A stretch of 64,000 nt of DNA from Phytophthora sp. 'mugwort' (GCA_033558025.1 JAUCEF010000004.1:620001-684000), one strand, 5' to 3'; positions 1 through 9,659 are shown, counted from the first letter of the stretch. Translations and numbers: made by a program. Notes: a model not told the origin generated them from the sequence alone.

Positions 1-83
1 GTCAGGTGTAAGTCGAAAAGCCAATTTGGCATTTCTTAATCTGCCGTGAATTGGTCAAGTCTCCGGTTTCTTCACGCACGACG

Positions 84-1628
84 ATGGTGTTCGTCTCTCG
101 AGCTCTCGTCCTCTTCACTGCAGCTGTTGTGGCCTCTAGTGCTTTGGCCCAATCAGCGACACAAACCGATCCGACTTCGCTGCTGCAGGCGTTCGAGGAA
201 TGCATGGACAGCTCGGCTGCCAACGGCAACGACACCGTCACGGTAAACGTCAATTTGTTCGTAGAGGAGTCTCCACTCTACGCGGACTTCGCGACGGGTC
301 CCAAGGCTCGCATTGATCGCAAACCTCTCGGTGTGTTCTTTGCCACATGTGAAGAGGAAGTCGTGCGTGCCGTCACCTGTTCCGTGAGCAACGGCCTCGC
401 CCCGGTTCCTCGTAGCGGCGGCCACTCGTACGAGGTGCTGTCGTCCATGGACGGCTCGCTCGTCATCGACATGGCCGACATGGTGGATGTGAACCTCGTG
501 TCTGAAAACCAGGAGGAAGGTTCGGCTCTCGCTACGGTGCAGGCCGGTGCTCGTCTTGCTTGGATCTACACGGAACTGGACCGTCTGGGAAGCTACAACT
601 TCAACGCCGGCACTTGTCCGAGCGTGGGCATTGGCGGCCACATTTCCGGCGGTGGCTACGGCATGGTGAGCCGTCATTACGGGCTGGCCGCGGACCAGAC
701 CACCGAAATGCGCGTGGTGCTGTACAACGGCAGTGTGGTCACGGCGTCGCCCACGGAGAACCCGGAGCTGTTCTGGGCGCAGCGTGGCGGCGGTGCCGGC
801 TCGTTCGGGATCGTCACGCTTTTCACCATCAAGGCGTACAAAATGCCCGAGGTGACGGTCTTCCGCATGCAGTTTAACGCTTCGGTTCGTGCTCAGGTGC
901 TGCGTGCGTGGATGGATTACTTCCCGACTGCAGACTCCAAGGTCACGACGCAGCTCGTGGTTGACGGCGGAGGTGCTCGTATGACGGGTCAGTATCTCGG
1001 CCCCAAAGCCGAGCTGGACGTGCTACTCAACGCCTCGGGTTTGTTCGACGACGGCGGATTGACGTCGCAAGACCGCCTCGATAACTGTTCGCAGCTCGCG
1101 ACTAAGGCGTTCGTCTGGAAGGGCACGTGCGACGACCTGAGTTCACTCAACGTCTCGCGCCACCTGACGACGGCTGACAAAGACTACAGCAAGATTAAGG
1201 GCGGCTACTCCAACTCGGTACTGAACGACGAAGGTGTGCAGACCGTTCTGGACTGGGCTGACAGGCTGCCCAACACTACGTGGGCTTACATCCAGTTTGA
1301 GGCGTACGGTGGCATTTTCGCCACGCAGAAGAACGACATGACGCCGTGGGCGCACCGCGACGCCGTCTGGTCCGTGCAGATCGGTGTGGGTGCCAAAAAG
1401 GGCGAGTCCGAAAACTCCCCGTCCTACCAGTGGATCCGCGGCATTGTCAGCGCGTTAGAGAAATTCTTCGACGGCGGCAATTACCAGAATTATTGCGACC
1501 TGGATCTGGGTGCCGACTTCGGCCGGCGCTACTGGGGCGCCGACAACTTCGCCCGCCTTCGCCAGATCAAGGCCCAATACGACCCACTGGACGTCTTCCA
1601 CAGCGCTCAGTCCATTCCGCTGCCGTGA
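84..1628 (+). CDS. Secreted berberine-bridge-like FAD-linked oxidase
   Basis: The 514-residue protein begins with a signal peptide (residues 1-23, cleavage near SALAQ), so it is probably secreted. An upstream in-frame ATG at 51 would add 11 residues before the hydrophobic core, so 84 is preferred. An FAD-binding PCMH-type domain follows. It contains the PRSGGHSYE motif with His114, and GTCPSVGIGGHISGGGYG at 176-193 with Cys178. In the berberine bridge enzyme family these two residues carry a bicovalently bound FAD, so that attachment is predicted here. The C-terminus has the BBE signature (NYCDLDLG, RRYWGADNFARL, YDPLDVFHSAQSIP). Family members oxidise carbohydrates or alkaloid-like substrates with O2 and release H2O2; the substrate here is unknown. 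The gene is a single exon of normal family length. Confidence 0.9.
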   Translation: MVFVSRALVLFTAAVVASSALAQSATQTDPTSLLQAFEECMDSSAANGNDTVTVNVNLFVEESPLYADFATGPKARIDRKPLGVFFATCEEEVVRAVTCSVSNGLAPVPRSGGHSYEVLSSMDGSLVIDMADMVDVNLVSENQEEGSALATVQAGARLAWIYTELDRLGSYNFNAGTCPSVGIGGHISGGGYGMVSRHYGLAADQTTEMRVVLYNGSVVTASPTENPELFWAQRGGGAGSFGIVTLFTIKAYKMPEVTVFRMQFNASVRAQVLRAWMDYFPTADSKVTTQLVVDGGGARMTGQYLGPKAELDVLLNASGLFDDGGLTSQDRLDNCSQLATKAFVWKGTCDDLSSLNVSRHLTTADKDYSKIKGGYSNSVLNDEGVQTVLDWADRLPNTTWAYIQFEAYGGIFATQKNDMTPWAHRDAVWSVQIGVGAKKGESENSPSYQWIRGIVSALEKFFDGGNYQNYCDLDLGADFGRRYWGADNFARLRQIKAQYDPLDVFHSAQSIPLP

Positions 1629-1931
1629 AGCGGCTACATTACATGCCTACTACAGTAGTAGTAGAAAAAGCTTTATTGCGATGCGATAATAACTGTGTTT
1701 GGCAAAATGGTACACGTGAGTTTTGCATGTGGAAGTTGCTTTTGTCGCTTTATTAGCAAAACACTTTTTTTACTTAAAGTTCGTACATAACAAATCGTAG
1801 TTAAACTCAAAGGTCGCCAATTTTTGGAAAAACATTTAAAGTTTATAGGTTCCATCCTACATTCATTCATCCCACTGTCTCATTTCGATCTAACGACGCA
1901 CCCTCCAGTACTCCTGTACGTAACTCGCCCG
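1629..1931. other. Intergenic spacer with AT-rich 3' region and promoter
   Basis: These 303 bases separate the oxidase from the F-BAR/PH gene. The first two thirds are AT-rich and noncoding. The last 60 bases carry pyrimidine-rich TCATTC and TCATTTC elements typical of oomycete start sites. No gene is seen. Confidence 0.5.
1880..1886 (+). promoter_or_regulatory. Oomycete initiator-like TCATTTC
   Basis: TCATTTC lies 46 bases upstream of the ATG at 1932. It fits the TCATTYY initiator known in Phytophthora promoters. The motif is short and could occur by chance. Confidence 0.4.
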
Positions 1932-3539
1932 ATGGAGACGATGGAGCCCTCGTCCGCTGCGGCTGACGCATCTACAGCGCCATCCGAGCCTCTCGCAGCC
2001 TCAGGACCTACAAGCGAGGACGTGTGGCAACTCAAGAGCGATTGCTGTGCAGCTGTGCGCACCTTCGAGGCTCAACGCAGCGCGCAGATCGACAAGGTCC
2101 AGGCCCGGGACCGCGCCTATTGGCGCCAGTTCCAGGACGAAATCCGGCATGGCGGCGACGAGAACACGCGGCTGCTCAAGTTCTTTACCCTGAGGCTGCA
2201 GGCTGATCTAGCGTATGCAGAGGCGCTGAGACAGACGCGCGCAGCACTGGATGCTCCAGCGACACAGGGAGCTCTCGAGACCGGCAGAGCGACTGGAACC
2301 GACCAGCTGAACGTGCAATCGTCGGTATCCAAGGCGTTGCATGTAGTGGGGGAAGTGCAGACGCAATTAGCCGAGAAGCTGGTGCAGCTGACGACGGTCG
2401 TGAAGAGAGAAGTGACGACGAAGCCGCTGGAGGAGATGGCGGTCACGTACAAGGAGCGAATCTTGACCATGCTGGCAGAGGGCGACAAGCTCGACGCTAT
2501 GCTGTTCCAGACGCAAAAGAACGTGCTCGTGGCGTTTGGAAAATACGACGAATTGTTTAAACAAATGGAGAGCGAGAAGGAGAGCACTGTGACTGCAGAT
2601 ATGGCGGCGAGAAGACAAGATCTGTGGTTATCCGAGATGAATTACTGCATTAATGTTCAGAAGCTGAAGCAATGTCGGGTGGAGTATGTGACGGGAATGT
2701 CAGCACTATTCCAGCAATACAAAACGATGGAGGTATGGAGAGCGTCAGTGATTCAGACGGCATTGGATACGTACATCCGCAAGCAGAAACTTACGTATGG
2801 AGAGATGGCGGGTGCAATGACAGAACCTTTGGCTGCTGCACAGGTTTGGTGCTGGGTATTCTGTATGAAGGGGTTTATCCTGCTTTGTTTAACTGCTTTT
2901 GTATACAGCGTATTGATCCAGAACGAGACCTCATGCAGAGTATGCGAAGGATACCGAAGAATGTACGTTCCTGGCTTAAGAGTGGGGAGTGCGTTATACT
3001 AATGAGTTATCGTCTGTGTCTTGCAGTACACTGCCGCTGCGCTCTCAGCATCTGATGGTAAGGATGCACAGCTCTTTGCAACTCTGCGGTCCCCCATCAC
3101 GAGTCCGTTACTAGTGCGCTGTGGATTCTTGAAGAACCAAGTTAGCGGCTCGCTGTTTACGTCATGGAAGGATGTGCTGTGTGCCATCACACAGGATGGT
3201 TACCTGCATCTGTTAGACCTGAAGGAGAACACGACGCGTTCTATCCTGGAGTCGACGGAGGCGATGCTGGGAGCGATCGCCACGAATGACCAGACGACGG
3301 ACGTGAATAGCCAATCAGTGTGTTTGACGAACTGCCGCATCGAGATCCTGGGCAAGAGCGCGACTCCCAGCTTTGAGATCACGGAGGTGAGTCCGCCATC
3401 CGGACTATTGAGCAGCATGTTGCGCGTAGGGGTCTCCCGGACGCTGACGTTCCAGTGCCCGAGTCAGAGCGACCTTATCGACTGGGTGGTCGCTGCCAAG
3501 CGGTTCATCTCGGCAGGGTCGTCTATGGTGAATAGGTAG
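1932..3539 (+). CDS. F-BAR-like / PH domain membrane-shaping protein
   Basis: There are two exons, 1932-2843 and 3027-3539, separated by a 183-nt intron (CAG|GTTTGG ... TTGCAG|TAC) in phase 0, giving about 474 residues. After a low-complexity acidic/Ser/Ala leader, residues about 30-300 are long amphipathic helices. They include a segment resembling an FCH/F-BAR start (LLKFFTLRLQADLAYAEAL). Exon 2 encodes a PH domain from about residue 333 (CGFLKNQ, SWKDVLCAI, YLHLLDL) to the final helix SDLIDWVVAAKRF. BAR-PH proteins bind and bend phosphoinositide membranes and often link to endocytosis or actin. A second ATG at 1941 is an equally possible start. The BAR subtype is inferred from pattern only. 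Confidence 0.72.
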
Positions 3540-3772
3540 AGTGTTGGTAGGCAGGAAGGTAGTAGCGCCGTCATAATAGTCAGACAATTGTCACTCCGGA
3601 CAGCAATAACTGGAGAATCGACTTAAACAGCATATGTACAGTATAGCATAATCAGCAACACACGTATAGTTTATACTGCATTTCGCGTATACACGTATTA
3701 GTGTGCGCCACATCGGTCGATGGTAATTTACTGGCGGCCGCACATTAATTAAGCATCGACATCGAGGAGCTA

Positions 3773-4105
3773 ATGGGCCTGCTGGACGGACTGATCACGG
3801 GCTTCGCGCGCAAGAGCAAGTTCGGGCGCTCGCACTCGTTACGCCCGCTCACGAGCAAGCGCGCCAACCGCCGCTTCTACAAGGGCAACGGCTGCCGTAA
3901 CGAGGGCACGCACGCCAAGCGCGGCCGCTACGTCGTGGATCAGGACAAGCTGCTGCAGCTCGAGGTGCCCGACCTTACGGGGTTCAAGGTGCGCCAGACG
4001 TCCCCCGCTTTGTCTATTCCTTGTATGTTATTTAATATGTGTCACTACCCCTTGTAGCTCAAGCCGTACGTGTCGCCGCTGACGCCCAACCGCCGCCCGC
4101 AGTAG
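3773..4105 (+). CDS. MRPL41: Mitochondrial large-subunit ribosomal protein mL41
   Basis: There are two exons, 3773-3988 and 4058-4105, with a 69-nt phase-0 intron (AAG|GTGCGC ... TTGTAG|CTC). The 87-residue product carries the mL41 (yeast MRPL27) signature: a basic N-terminus rich in Lys/Arg, a GRYVVDQDKLLQLEVPDLTGFK block, then LKPYVSPLTPNRRPQ encoded by the short second exon. The PDLTGFKLKPYVS join across the intron is the family's most conserved stretch, which confirms the splice. Without splicing, the reading frame would run into unrelated sequence and lose this motif. It is predicted to be a structural component of the mitochondrial 39S/54S subunit. A 180-base convergent spacer separates it from the GTPase gene downstream. 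Confidence 0.9.
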
Positions 4106-4284
4106 AATGACAGGGGCAGGAGCTTTTTTTTTAACTGCGCAAAGCAATGAGACGACTGGCTTAGAGAGACTAAAGGGGATTTCCTGAGGCATTGGACACT
4201 GGGAATACTGTTGGTTTTTTGTAGTATCTAGAGAATGCATCACATCAGGGAAGGACTACGTCGAGACGCAGGGTTGCTACGCGC

Positions 4285-6204
4285 TTAGGAGATGGTGCAG
4301 CCGCAGGTCTGACCCTTGCGTAGCTGCTGGCACTCCTCGCTCAACAGGTTCAGTTCCATCTCCTGGCGCTCTTTTTCCTGCACCACGCGTTCGTACTCAG
4401 CCTTCATGCGCGTGAGCTCACTGTCGACCTCCTCGCGCTTCTTGGCCTCGCTCGAGAGCTTCAGACCGGCAGATTCACGCTCAATCTCCACGTGTTGCTT
4501 TGTGGCGGCCTCGTCCTGCAGCATGCTCTCGAGGTTCGCGATGCGTTCGCGCTGGGCCTCAGCCTCAGCCTCGAAACGCGCCTTCTCGGACATGATCTGC
4601 GACGACTGAACCTGCATCTGTTCAATCTGCTCCTTGTAAATCTGTTCACGGCCACCGACGCTGCCGAGCTCCTCCTTGACCTTGGACACGTCGCCCTGCA
4701 GTGTCCGGATCTTCTTCTCGTAGCCTTCTTCCTGTCGACTGAGCAGAATCCTCATGGCCTCGGCGTATTTGGCCTCGGAGAAGGTCAGAAGGCACTCAAG
4801 CTTGGCGCCACCACGAGCTTTCTTCATGTAGACGTCACGAAAGTTCTGCCACTCGCGCGAGAACTGCTGCATGTCGGCGAAGCCACCCGAGTCGTCATCA
4901 CGGGCAGAGGCCAATTTAGGCTGGATCTGTTCGGCGTACAGCACCTGTAACAAGCGGTCACACATTTCCTTGCTCTGAGCCGCATTGTTTCGAGCGCAGG
5001 CAGCCTTGTCGTCTGCCATACGATTACGCAGCTCGTGCTCGAGCTTCGACGCACTGTCTCCGATAGCTGTAGCACGGTACTGCGTCACGGCTTGCTCCTC
5101 AGCATCCTTAATGGCCTCGATAAGGTCTTCATCATCGAGCGGCAGGTCCAAAGCGGCCATAGTCTTCTTGAACGCGTCCGTAGCGGTACTCATCGCCTTG
5201 CGACATTCACTGGCAGTCACACCTTCCCATGCCGACGTAATGACCGGTACACCACCGCTATTGATAGCAGCCACGTACGCCTGGAGCAACCCTGCGAACA
5301 TGCTACCATTAAGCGGCTTGCCCTGCAGCATCTTTGGCTGCAGACTATCGCCGTACACGATGTGTTTGACTTGGCTAAGTTGCTGCTGGAACTCGGGACG
5401 CAGTTCTTCGATCGGCAGCGCATCCACCTGCTGCAACTTTGCTTCATCATGTACCGGACGCACCAGCGTGACACAGTCACGATCGCGGAAGAAATCCTTC
5501 ATCATCGTGCGAATCCGGTTGCGCTCCATATTGGCCGGCGTACGTGGCTGATCAGCGAGTGCTCGCTCGAGGTAGTCACTACTGGAGATGGGGTCTCCGT
5601 CTTCGTCCACCAATTCGAGCGAAAAATCTCTCACGACCCAGAGGAAGGACGGGAAGAAGCTGTGGAACTGCATGACGTCGTCGTCGCCCGCGCCGCCCTC
5701 GTCGGCCGAGGCGCTGACCTTGATGTGCTTGGCCAAGTTGGCGATGAAGCTGAGGCCGCCGATGGCCTTCTCGTCTACGCTACCCTGGCTGTTGTAGATG
5801 AGCTTGGAGCACAATAGCGTGGCCAGCGAGAAGATACGCGCGTCATATTGCTGCGAGGCCTCGAGGCCGCCCATGCCCTCTGTGTCCAGCATGAGCACCC
5901 AGACGTCCTCTCCATTGGCCATCGTGTGCAGCTGCGGCTGGCCCCAGAGCCAGATGCCGCGCGTGCAGCGCTCAATGGTGGGGCCCACGCGGAAACCGCT
6001 CTGTCTACCCAGCAGCCAGTTGAGCATCGAGCTTTTGCCCGTGCGGTAGAGGCCGGCCATTGCCACCACGGCGACGTGCCCGCCGATGCGGCGCAGCAGC
6101 TCCACAGCCTCGTCATTCACCTTGAGCTGGTCCTCCGCTTCGCTGAACGTGATGAGTGGCACAGGCTCCTCCGGGAACTCCTGGACGGTCAACTCCGTCG
6201 ACAT
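4285..6204 (-). CDS. Guanylate-binding protein (GBP)-like large GTPase with CaaX box
   Basis: This is a single-exon protein of 639 residues. The N-terminal large GTPase domain has a G1 loop GLYRTGKS (51-58), a G2 threonine in VGPTIERCTRGIW (T76), G3 DTEGMGG (107-113) and the RD motif (VVRDFSLEL, R192-D193) that replaces NKxD in GBPs. A helical GBP_C-like middle domain follows, then a long Glu/Lys/Gln-rich coiled coil (about 470-630). The protein ends in C-T-I-S, a farnesylation-type CaaX box, so membrane anchoring is predicted. GBP/atlastin-type GTPases bind and remodel membranes, and in animals they act in cell-autonomous immunity; the oomycete role is unknown. The gene is head-to-head with the RMND1-like gene across 201 bases. 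Confidence 0.9.
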   Translation of the reverse strand: MSTELTVQEFPEEPVPLITFSEAEDQLKVNDEAVELLRRIGGHVAVVAMAGLYRTGKSSMLNWLLGRQSGFRVGPTIERCTRGIWLWGQPQLHTMANGEDVWVLMLDTEGMGGLEASQQYDARIFSLATLLCSKLIYNSQGSVDEKAIGGLSFIANLAKHIKVSASADEGGAGDDDVMQFHSFFPSFLWVVRDFSLELVDEDGDPISSSDYLERALADQPRTPANMERNRIRTMMKDFFRDRDCVTLVRPVHDEAKLQQVDALPIEELRPEFQQQLSQVKHIVYGDSLQPKMLQGKPLNGSMFAGLLQAYVAAINSGGVPVITSAWEGVTASECRKAMSTATDAFKKTMAALDLPLDDEDLIEAIKDAEEQAVTQYRATAIGDSASKLEHELRNRMADDKAACARNNAAQSKEMCDRLLQVLYAEQIQPKLASARDDDSGGFADMQQFSREWQNFRDVYMKKARGGAKLECLLTFSEAKYAEAMRILLSRQEEGYEKKIRTLQGDVSKVKEELGSVGGREQIYKEQIEQMQVQSSQIMSEKARFEAEAEAQRERIANLESMLQDEAATKQHVEIERESAGLKLSSEAKKREEVDSELTRMKAEYERVVQEKERQEMELNLLSEECQQLRKGQTCGCTIS

Positions 6205-6405
6205 GGCTACACTTTGTCAGATCGGTTGACTCTTTAGTGTAATGACCTGAATGACGTGCTGTATCAGGTAGAAAGGCAGCCATGGGTTCCGATTTGGCTG
6301 ATTTAAGGTAAACTTTGTGTTGTACATAATCCATGTGGCGCACACCACTGATACTGGCGAGCTAAGCACAGCCACAGCTGCGGCTTCCATCAAGGTCCGG
6401 TCGGG

Positions 6406-7737
6406 ATGCTCCTGTTGCGTCGCGTAGGGGCGCGCTGTGGGGCCCGTCGGGCTTCTGTCAGCTCGGCAGCTTCGTCAAGATTGCCTTGTCCGTCTGGTCC
6501 CTGTCTGCTATCCTTCTACGACCAGCAGATGCAGCGCAAAACCTTTGCGACGTCAAGTCCGGCGGTGCTGCAGAACCTGAACGTAGACAAGCTGGACCTG
6601 CCGCCGCTGCCGACCGCCGACGAGGTGGACGCTACTATTGCAGCTGCTGAGGCGCGGGCACAGAGCCGACAGTTGGCCAAAAGGATTCAGCACATGCCCA
6701 TTCGAGCTGTCCACATCGCGCGCAAGATGGACATCGCCAACCTCTTCCAGAAACTCTACACGGACCGATTTAAGGTCACTCACTACTTGCACAAGGACTC
6801 GATCGTGCTGAGACTTAGTGGCAACAAAAACAATGGTCATGCTGGACTTGTCACGGGTGTGGCGCCGCCCACAGTTCAAGCTTCTAACAGCAGTAGCAGC
6901 AATGACACTGTGACGTCGTTGAGTGTCGGAGCGGGAGGCAAGACCGTCACATCACGACGAGCTACGGACAAGTGGGTCGTGTACTTTGACTATGGAGCAG
7001 TTGTATTCTTCAACTGCGACCAGGCGCTCGTGAATACGCTCATTAAACACGCCACGCGCTTTTGCAGCGACGTATTTGAGATGCGTGGGCACGAGGAAGA
7101 GATGCTGCTAGTCGGCGACCCGGCGCAGCAGAAGTGGAGCACTTTGGTGGAGAACAACGTGCTGGTACGTGAGATTGACCACATTAATGTCCACGTGATT
7201 GCTGGCGTGCTCTCGCAGACGGTGGCGCTTGAGTTTTACGAGCGTCAGTGCGAGACCATTCTGCGGGAGTTTGAGAAGCTCAACACGGATGTGGAGAAGA
7301 AGGGCCCCCGAGGTGCACTATTTGGTCGTGAAAATGAACAGACAAAGAGGTTGTTCAAGATCGTGGCGTCTAACAACACATTACTTATCGATTTGGTGAG
7401 TAAACTGCGTGTGATCGACCGAAAGAGACCTGGTGACCCGGCGTGGAGCCAAACACGATACCACAACATGTGGGAGTCGCTGCTTGAAGAGTTTGAGCTC
7501 AATGAGCGCTTCCAGAATCTTAATTTCAAGCTGGAATTGATCCAACACAACACTAAGGTGAGTTACGTGAATTGTCAAAAATTATTGTAGCCAAGTAGCT
7601 GACATTTTGTGCGTGTATAGTTTTTCTTAGAGGTGCTGGACTCCCATAAGGGCGAGCGACTCGAGTGGTACATTATCATCCTCATTTCCGTGGAATTGGG
7701 TATTGGTGCTTATGAGCTACTCTTGAAGCTGGCTTAA
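6406..7737 (+). CDS. RMND1: RMND1/RMD1/Sif2-family (DUF155) mitochondrial protein
   Basis: There are two exons, 6406-7557 and 7621-7737, with a 63-nt phase-0 intron (AAG|GTGAGT ... TATAG|TTT), giving 422 residues. The N-terminus is Arg/Ser-rich with few acidic residues (LLLRRVGARCGARRASVSS), as in a mitochondrial targeting peptide. The DUF155 domain spans about 186-395: KWVVYFDYGAVVFFNCD, EEEMLLVGD, DHINVHVIAGVLSQTVALEFYE, and RYHNMWESLLEEFELNERFQNL (last motif split here by description only). Exon 2 supplies the family's C-terminal membrane segment (about 401-420, EWYIIILISVELGIGAYELL). In animals RMND1 anchors or supports the mitochondrial ribosome; yeast homologues are less well understood. 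A role in mitochondrial translation is inferred from the family. Confidence 0.85.
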
Positions 7738-7924
7738 ATTTGATAGCGTGCTGCCAAGTGCAATGCATAATATTCCAGAATACGGTCAGGTTAATGAGGA
7801 AGAAATGACACAAGAATTAAACACCCTTTTCCATTCGACAAATGCAGCCAAATCGTCTGTCCATTATACGCAACATGCCTTATTTCTCCAGCGATTTGCT
7901 CTCTTGCATGCCGCTTTATTTCAT

Positions 7925-9031
7925 CTATCTCTTGGCCCACTGGGCATGCTCGTGGGGAGCTTTGCGGTCCGTAAACTGCGACGCTGGCTGGCGTCCTCCG
8001 CTGATCACGTGTTTCCAGTAGTTGTTGAAGGACACAAAGTCCTCCAGTCCTAGATCGACCGTCTTGATGCGCAGCATAGCGGCCATCAGCGAGCGCAACT
8101 TCTCCACCTGAGCCGTCGACAGCGTTTTCGAGTCCTCGTGCTTCTTGCTGCTGCTCTTGGTGCTTGGCAGCTTGGTCGGCGTCAGATCGTCCAGATTCAG
8201 GTCTTTGGCGCTCAACACCGTCACTCGCATGGTGTGATACAAGTGGAACGCGGTCCAGAAGAGGTGCGACCAGGCCCCACCAGCTGATTGACTCGGGCTG
8301 AAACATTTGAACTCATAGCGGAACGCCACGAGGTGCACACGAGTCTTGACTGGCAGGTTCTGCAGCACGGGGATGAATCTCAGAACAGCTTTGCCGTTGC
8401 TCCGAGCGCCTTCGGGAAGAATTACCACAGGTCCAGAGGCGCGACGAATTACGTCCGCGATCTTCCTCGTAGGTTTGACGCGCTCCGCACTCACAGGCAT
8501 CGCCAGCGACCTGTACAGCGCCTCTAGCAGACCGCAGACATGCACCAGCCCTCCATCGTCGCTCTTCCCTTCCGTGGCGAAAACAAACACTGGCGAGAAG
8601 CGCTTGGCCAGATACACAACTTCCAGGAAACTCGTATAATTGCAGACCACCACGTCACCAGGTCCGACGCGGGTGGAGCCGTTGGAGCTCCTCGCTTTGG
8701 CCGTAGCGAGACCCAGGCGGCGCGTATTGGCGCTCTCTTCCGACGTGAAAACTCCAAAGAGTAAGAGAATTAACGAGCAAAGGATCCACTCAGTTACGCG
8801 CTTCAGCAGGCGCCCCAGGAATGGGATCACGGCCAGGATGGACACCACGAGGTTGGCTAGCACCAGCGCCACGGCGGATATAAGGACCAACAGTGACCGC
8901 GCGAGTGCCAGAGCAGAGCCCGAGAGCACTTGCAGGATGGTTACGGGCCAGCTGGACGTAAAGCGCCGACGCTGAGGCACGAACGGGTTAATGCCCGTCG
9001 TCAGATCCGCCCACCGACTGTACTTCTCCAT
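7925..9031 (-). CDS. Divergent PlsC-like (lysophospholipid acyltransferase-fold) membrane protein
   Basis: From the ATG at 9031 the product is 368 residues; an upstream in-frame ATG at 9067 would add 12. Hydrophobic segments lie at about 28-73 and 81-95, followed by a PlsC-like region. The usual NHX4D box is replaced by NYTSFLE (131-137), so the catalytic His is Tyr and the Asp is Glu. The second box is present as PEGARSNGK (206-214), close to the usual FPEGTRS. The C-terminal third has a Ser/Lys linker and a helix. It may be a specialised acyltransferase or a non-catalytic member with a lipid-binding or ER/lipid-droplet role. The gene converges on the RMND1-like gene and is divergent from the next gene across about 200 bases. 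Confidence 0.7.
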   Translation of the reverse strand: MEKYSRWADLTTGINPFVPQRRRFTSSWPVTILQVLSGSALALARSLLVLISAVALVLANLVVSILAVIPFLGRLLKRVTEWILCSLILLLFGVFTSEESANTRRLGLATAKARSSNGSTRVGPGDVVVCNYTSFLEVVYLAKRFSPVFVFATEGKSDDGGLVHVCGLLEALYRSLAMPVSAERVKPTRKIADVIRRASGPVVILPEGARSNGKAVLRFIPVLQNLPVKTRVHLVAFRYEFKCFSPSQSAGGAWSHLFWTAFHLYHTMRVTVLSAKDLNLDDLTPTKLPSTKSSSKKHEDSKTLSTAQVEKLRSLMAAMLRIKTVDLGLEDFVSFNNYWKHVISGGRQPASQFTDRKAPHEHAQWAKR

Positions 9032-9063
9032 CGTTGTCGCTCGAATATGGGCTACAAGAAACA

Positions 9064-9163
9064 GCACACCAAATTGGTGCCATCATTTAGCCGGTACCAA
9101 TCATTGTGTACCGTACATGTATCTGGTATGTGTTGTGCACACCATATTGGTGCAATCACTTAG
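9064..9163. promoter_or_regulatory. Duplicated 27-bp near-palindromic element in a divergent promoter
   Basis: Two direct copies of a 27-base element lie 73 bases apart, at 9064-9090 and 9137-9163. They match at 24 of 27 positions. Each is built on a near-perfect palindrome (CACCAAATTGGTG and CACCATATTGGTG) followed by CATCATTTAG or CAATCACTTAG. They occupy the 202-base space between the divergent start codons at 9031 and 9234. Binding by a dimeric factor is inferred. Confidence 0.5.
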
Positions 9164-9233
9164 TATCACTACGTCACTAAATTCGGGAGAGTGCCGCCGC
9201 CACGTTGCGACTGTATCAACTACCATCATCAAC

Positions 9234-9659
9234 ATGCCTCGACGTGGCGGCGTGTCCAAGTCCGAGCTACCGAACGGCAAGCCGCAGGTGGACGAGTCCG
9301 AGGACGGCGGCGTGGACGAGTTCATGCGCCAGGAGGCCGCGTACCGCAAGCAGTTCGACCCTGTGGCGCCGTGGAAGCGCGATGACATCCCGGACAACGG
9401 CCCGCTGCAGGACCGCCACCACGTGCTTATCTTCGGCGTCGTGGGCGTCCTTTGCACCATCCTGTACGAGGCCACGGACTATTTCAGCCAGATCCACCGG
9501 TGGCTGGCCTACATGGCCATCTGGTTCCCGCTGTGGTTCCGCTTGCTCGGCCGCGTGTCGCCCGCGCCGACCGACGACGAGCTGGACGCCCGTGAGCGCC
9601 GCGAATTCGAGATCGAGCTACAGCGGATCATTGACGAGAAGGAAGAAGTCGACGACTGA
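9234..9659 (+). CDS. Small hypothetical membrane protein
   Basis: The product is 141 residues and no family is recognised. The hydrophilic N-terminus (about 60 residues, acidic then charged) is followed by two hydrophobic segments, about 63-79 (HVLIFGVVGVLCTILY) and 89-107 (RWLAYMAIWFPLWFRLLG). The C-terminus is highly acidic and helical (DDELDARERREFEIELQ, ending DEKEEVDD). The base composition is strongly G/C at third positions, like neighbouring real genes, and the ATG sits just after a short leader. A two-pass topology with both ends cytosolic is inferred. The gene converges on SRP68 across about 120 bases. Confidence 0.72.
   Translation: MPRRGGVSKSELPNGKPQVDESEDGGVDEFMRQEAAYRKQFDPVAPWKRDDIPDNGPLQDRHHVLIFGVVGVLCTILYEATDYFSQIHRWLAYMAIWFPLWFRLLGRVSPAPTDDELDARERREFEIELQRIIDEKEEVDD

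Noticed and set aside
51..83. Upstream ATG as the start of the oxidase
   Set aside because: It would put 11 polar residues before the signal peptide core; the ATG at 84 gives a normal secretion signal.
4316..6237. Long plus-strand frames opposite the GTPase (152, 188, 260 and 129 codons)
   Set aside because: They are antisense shadows of a G/C-rich coding strand; the minus-strand protein has clear GTPase motifs.
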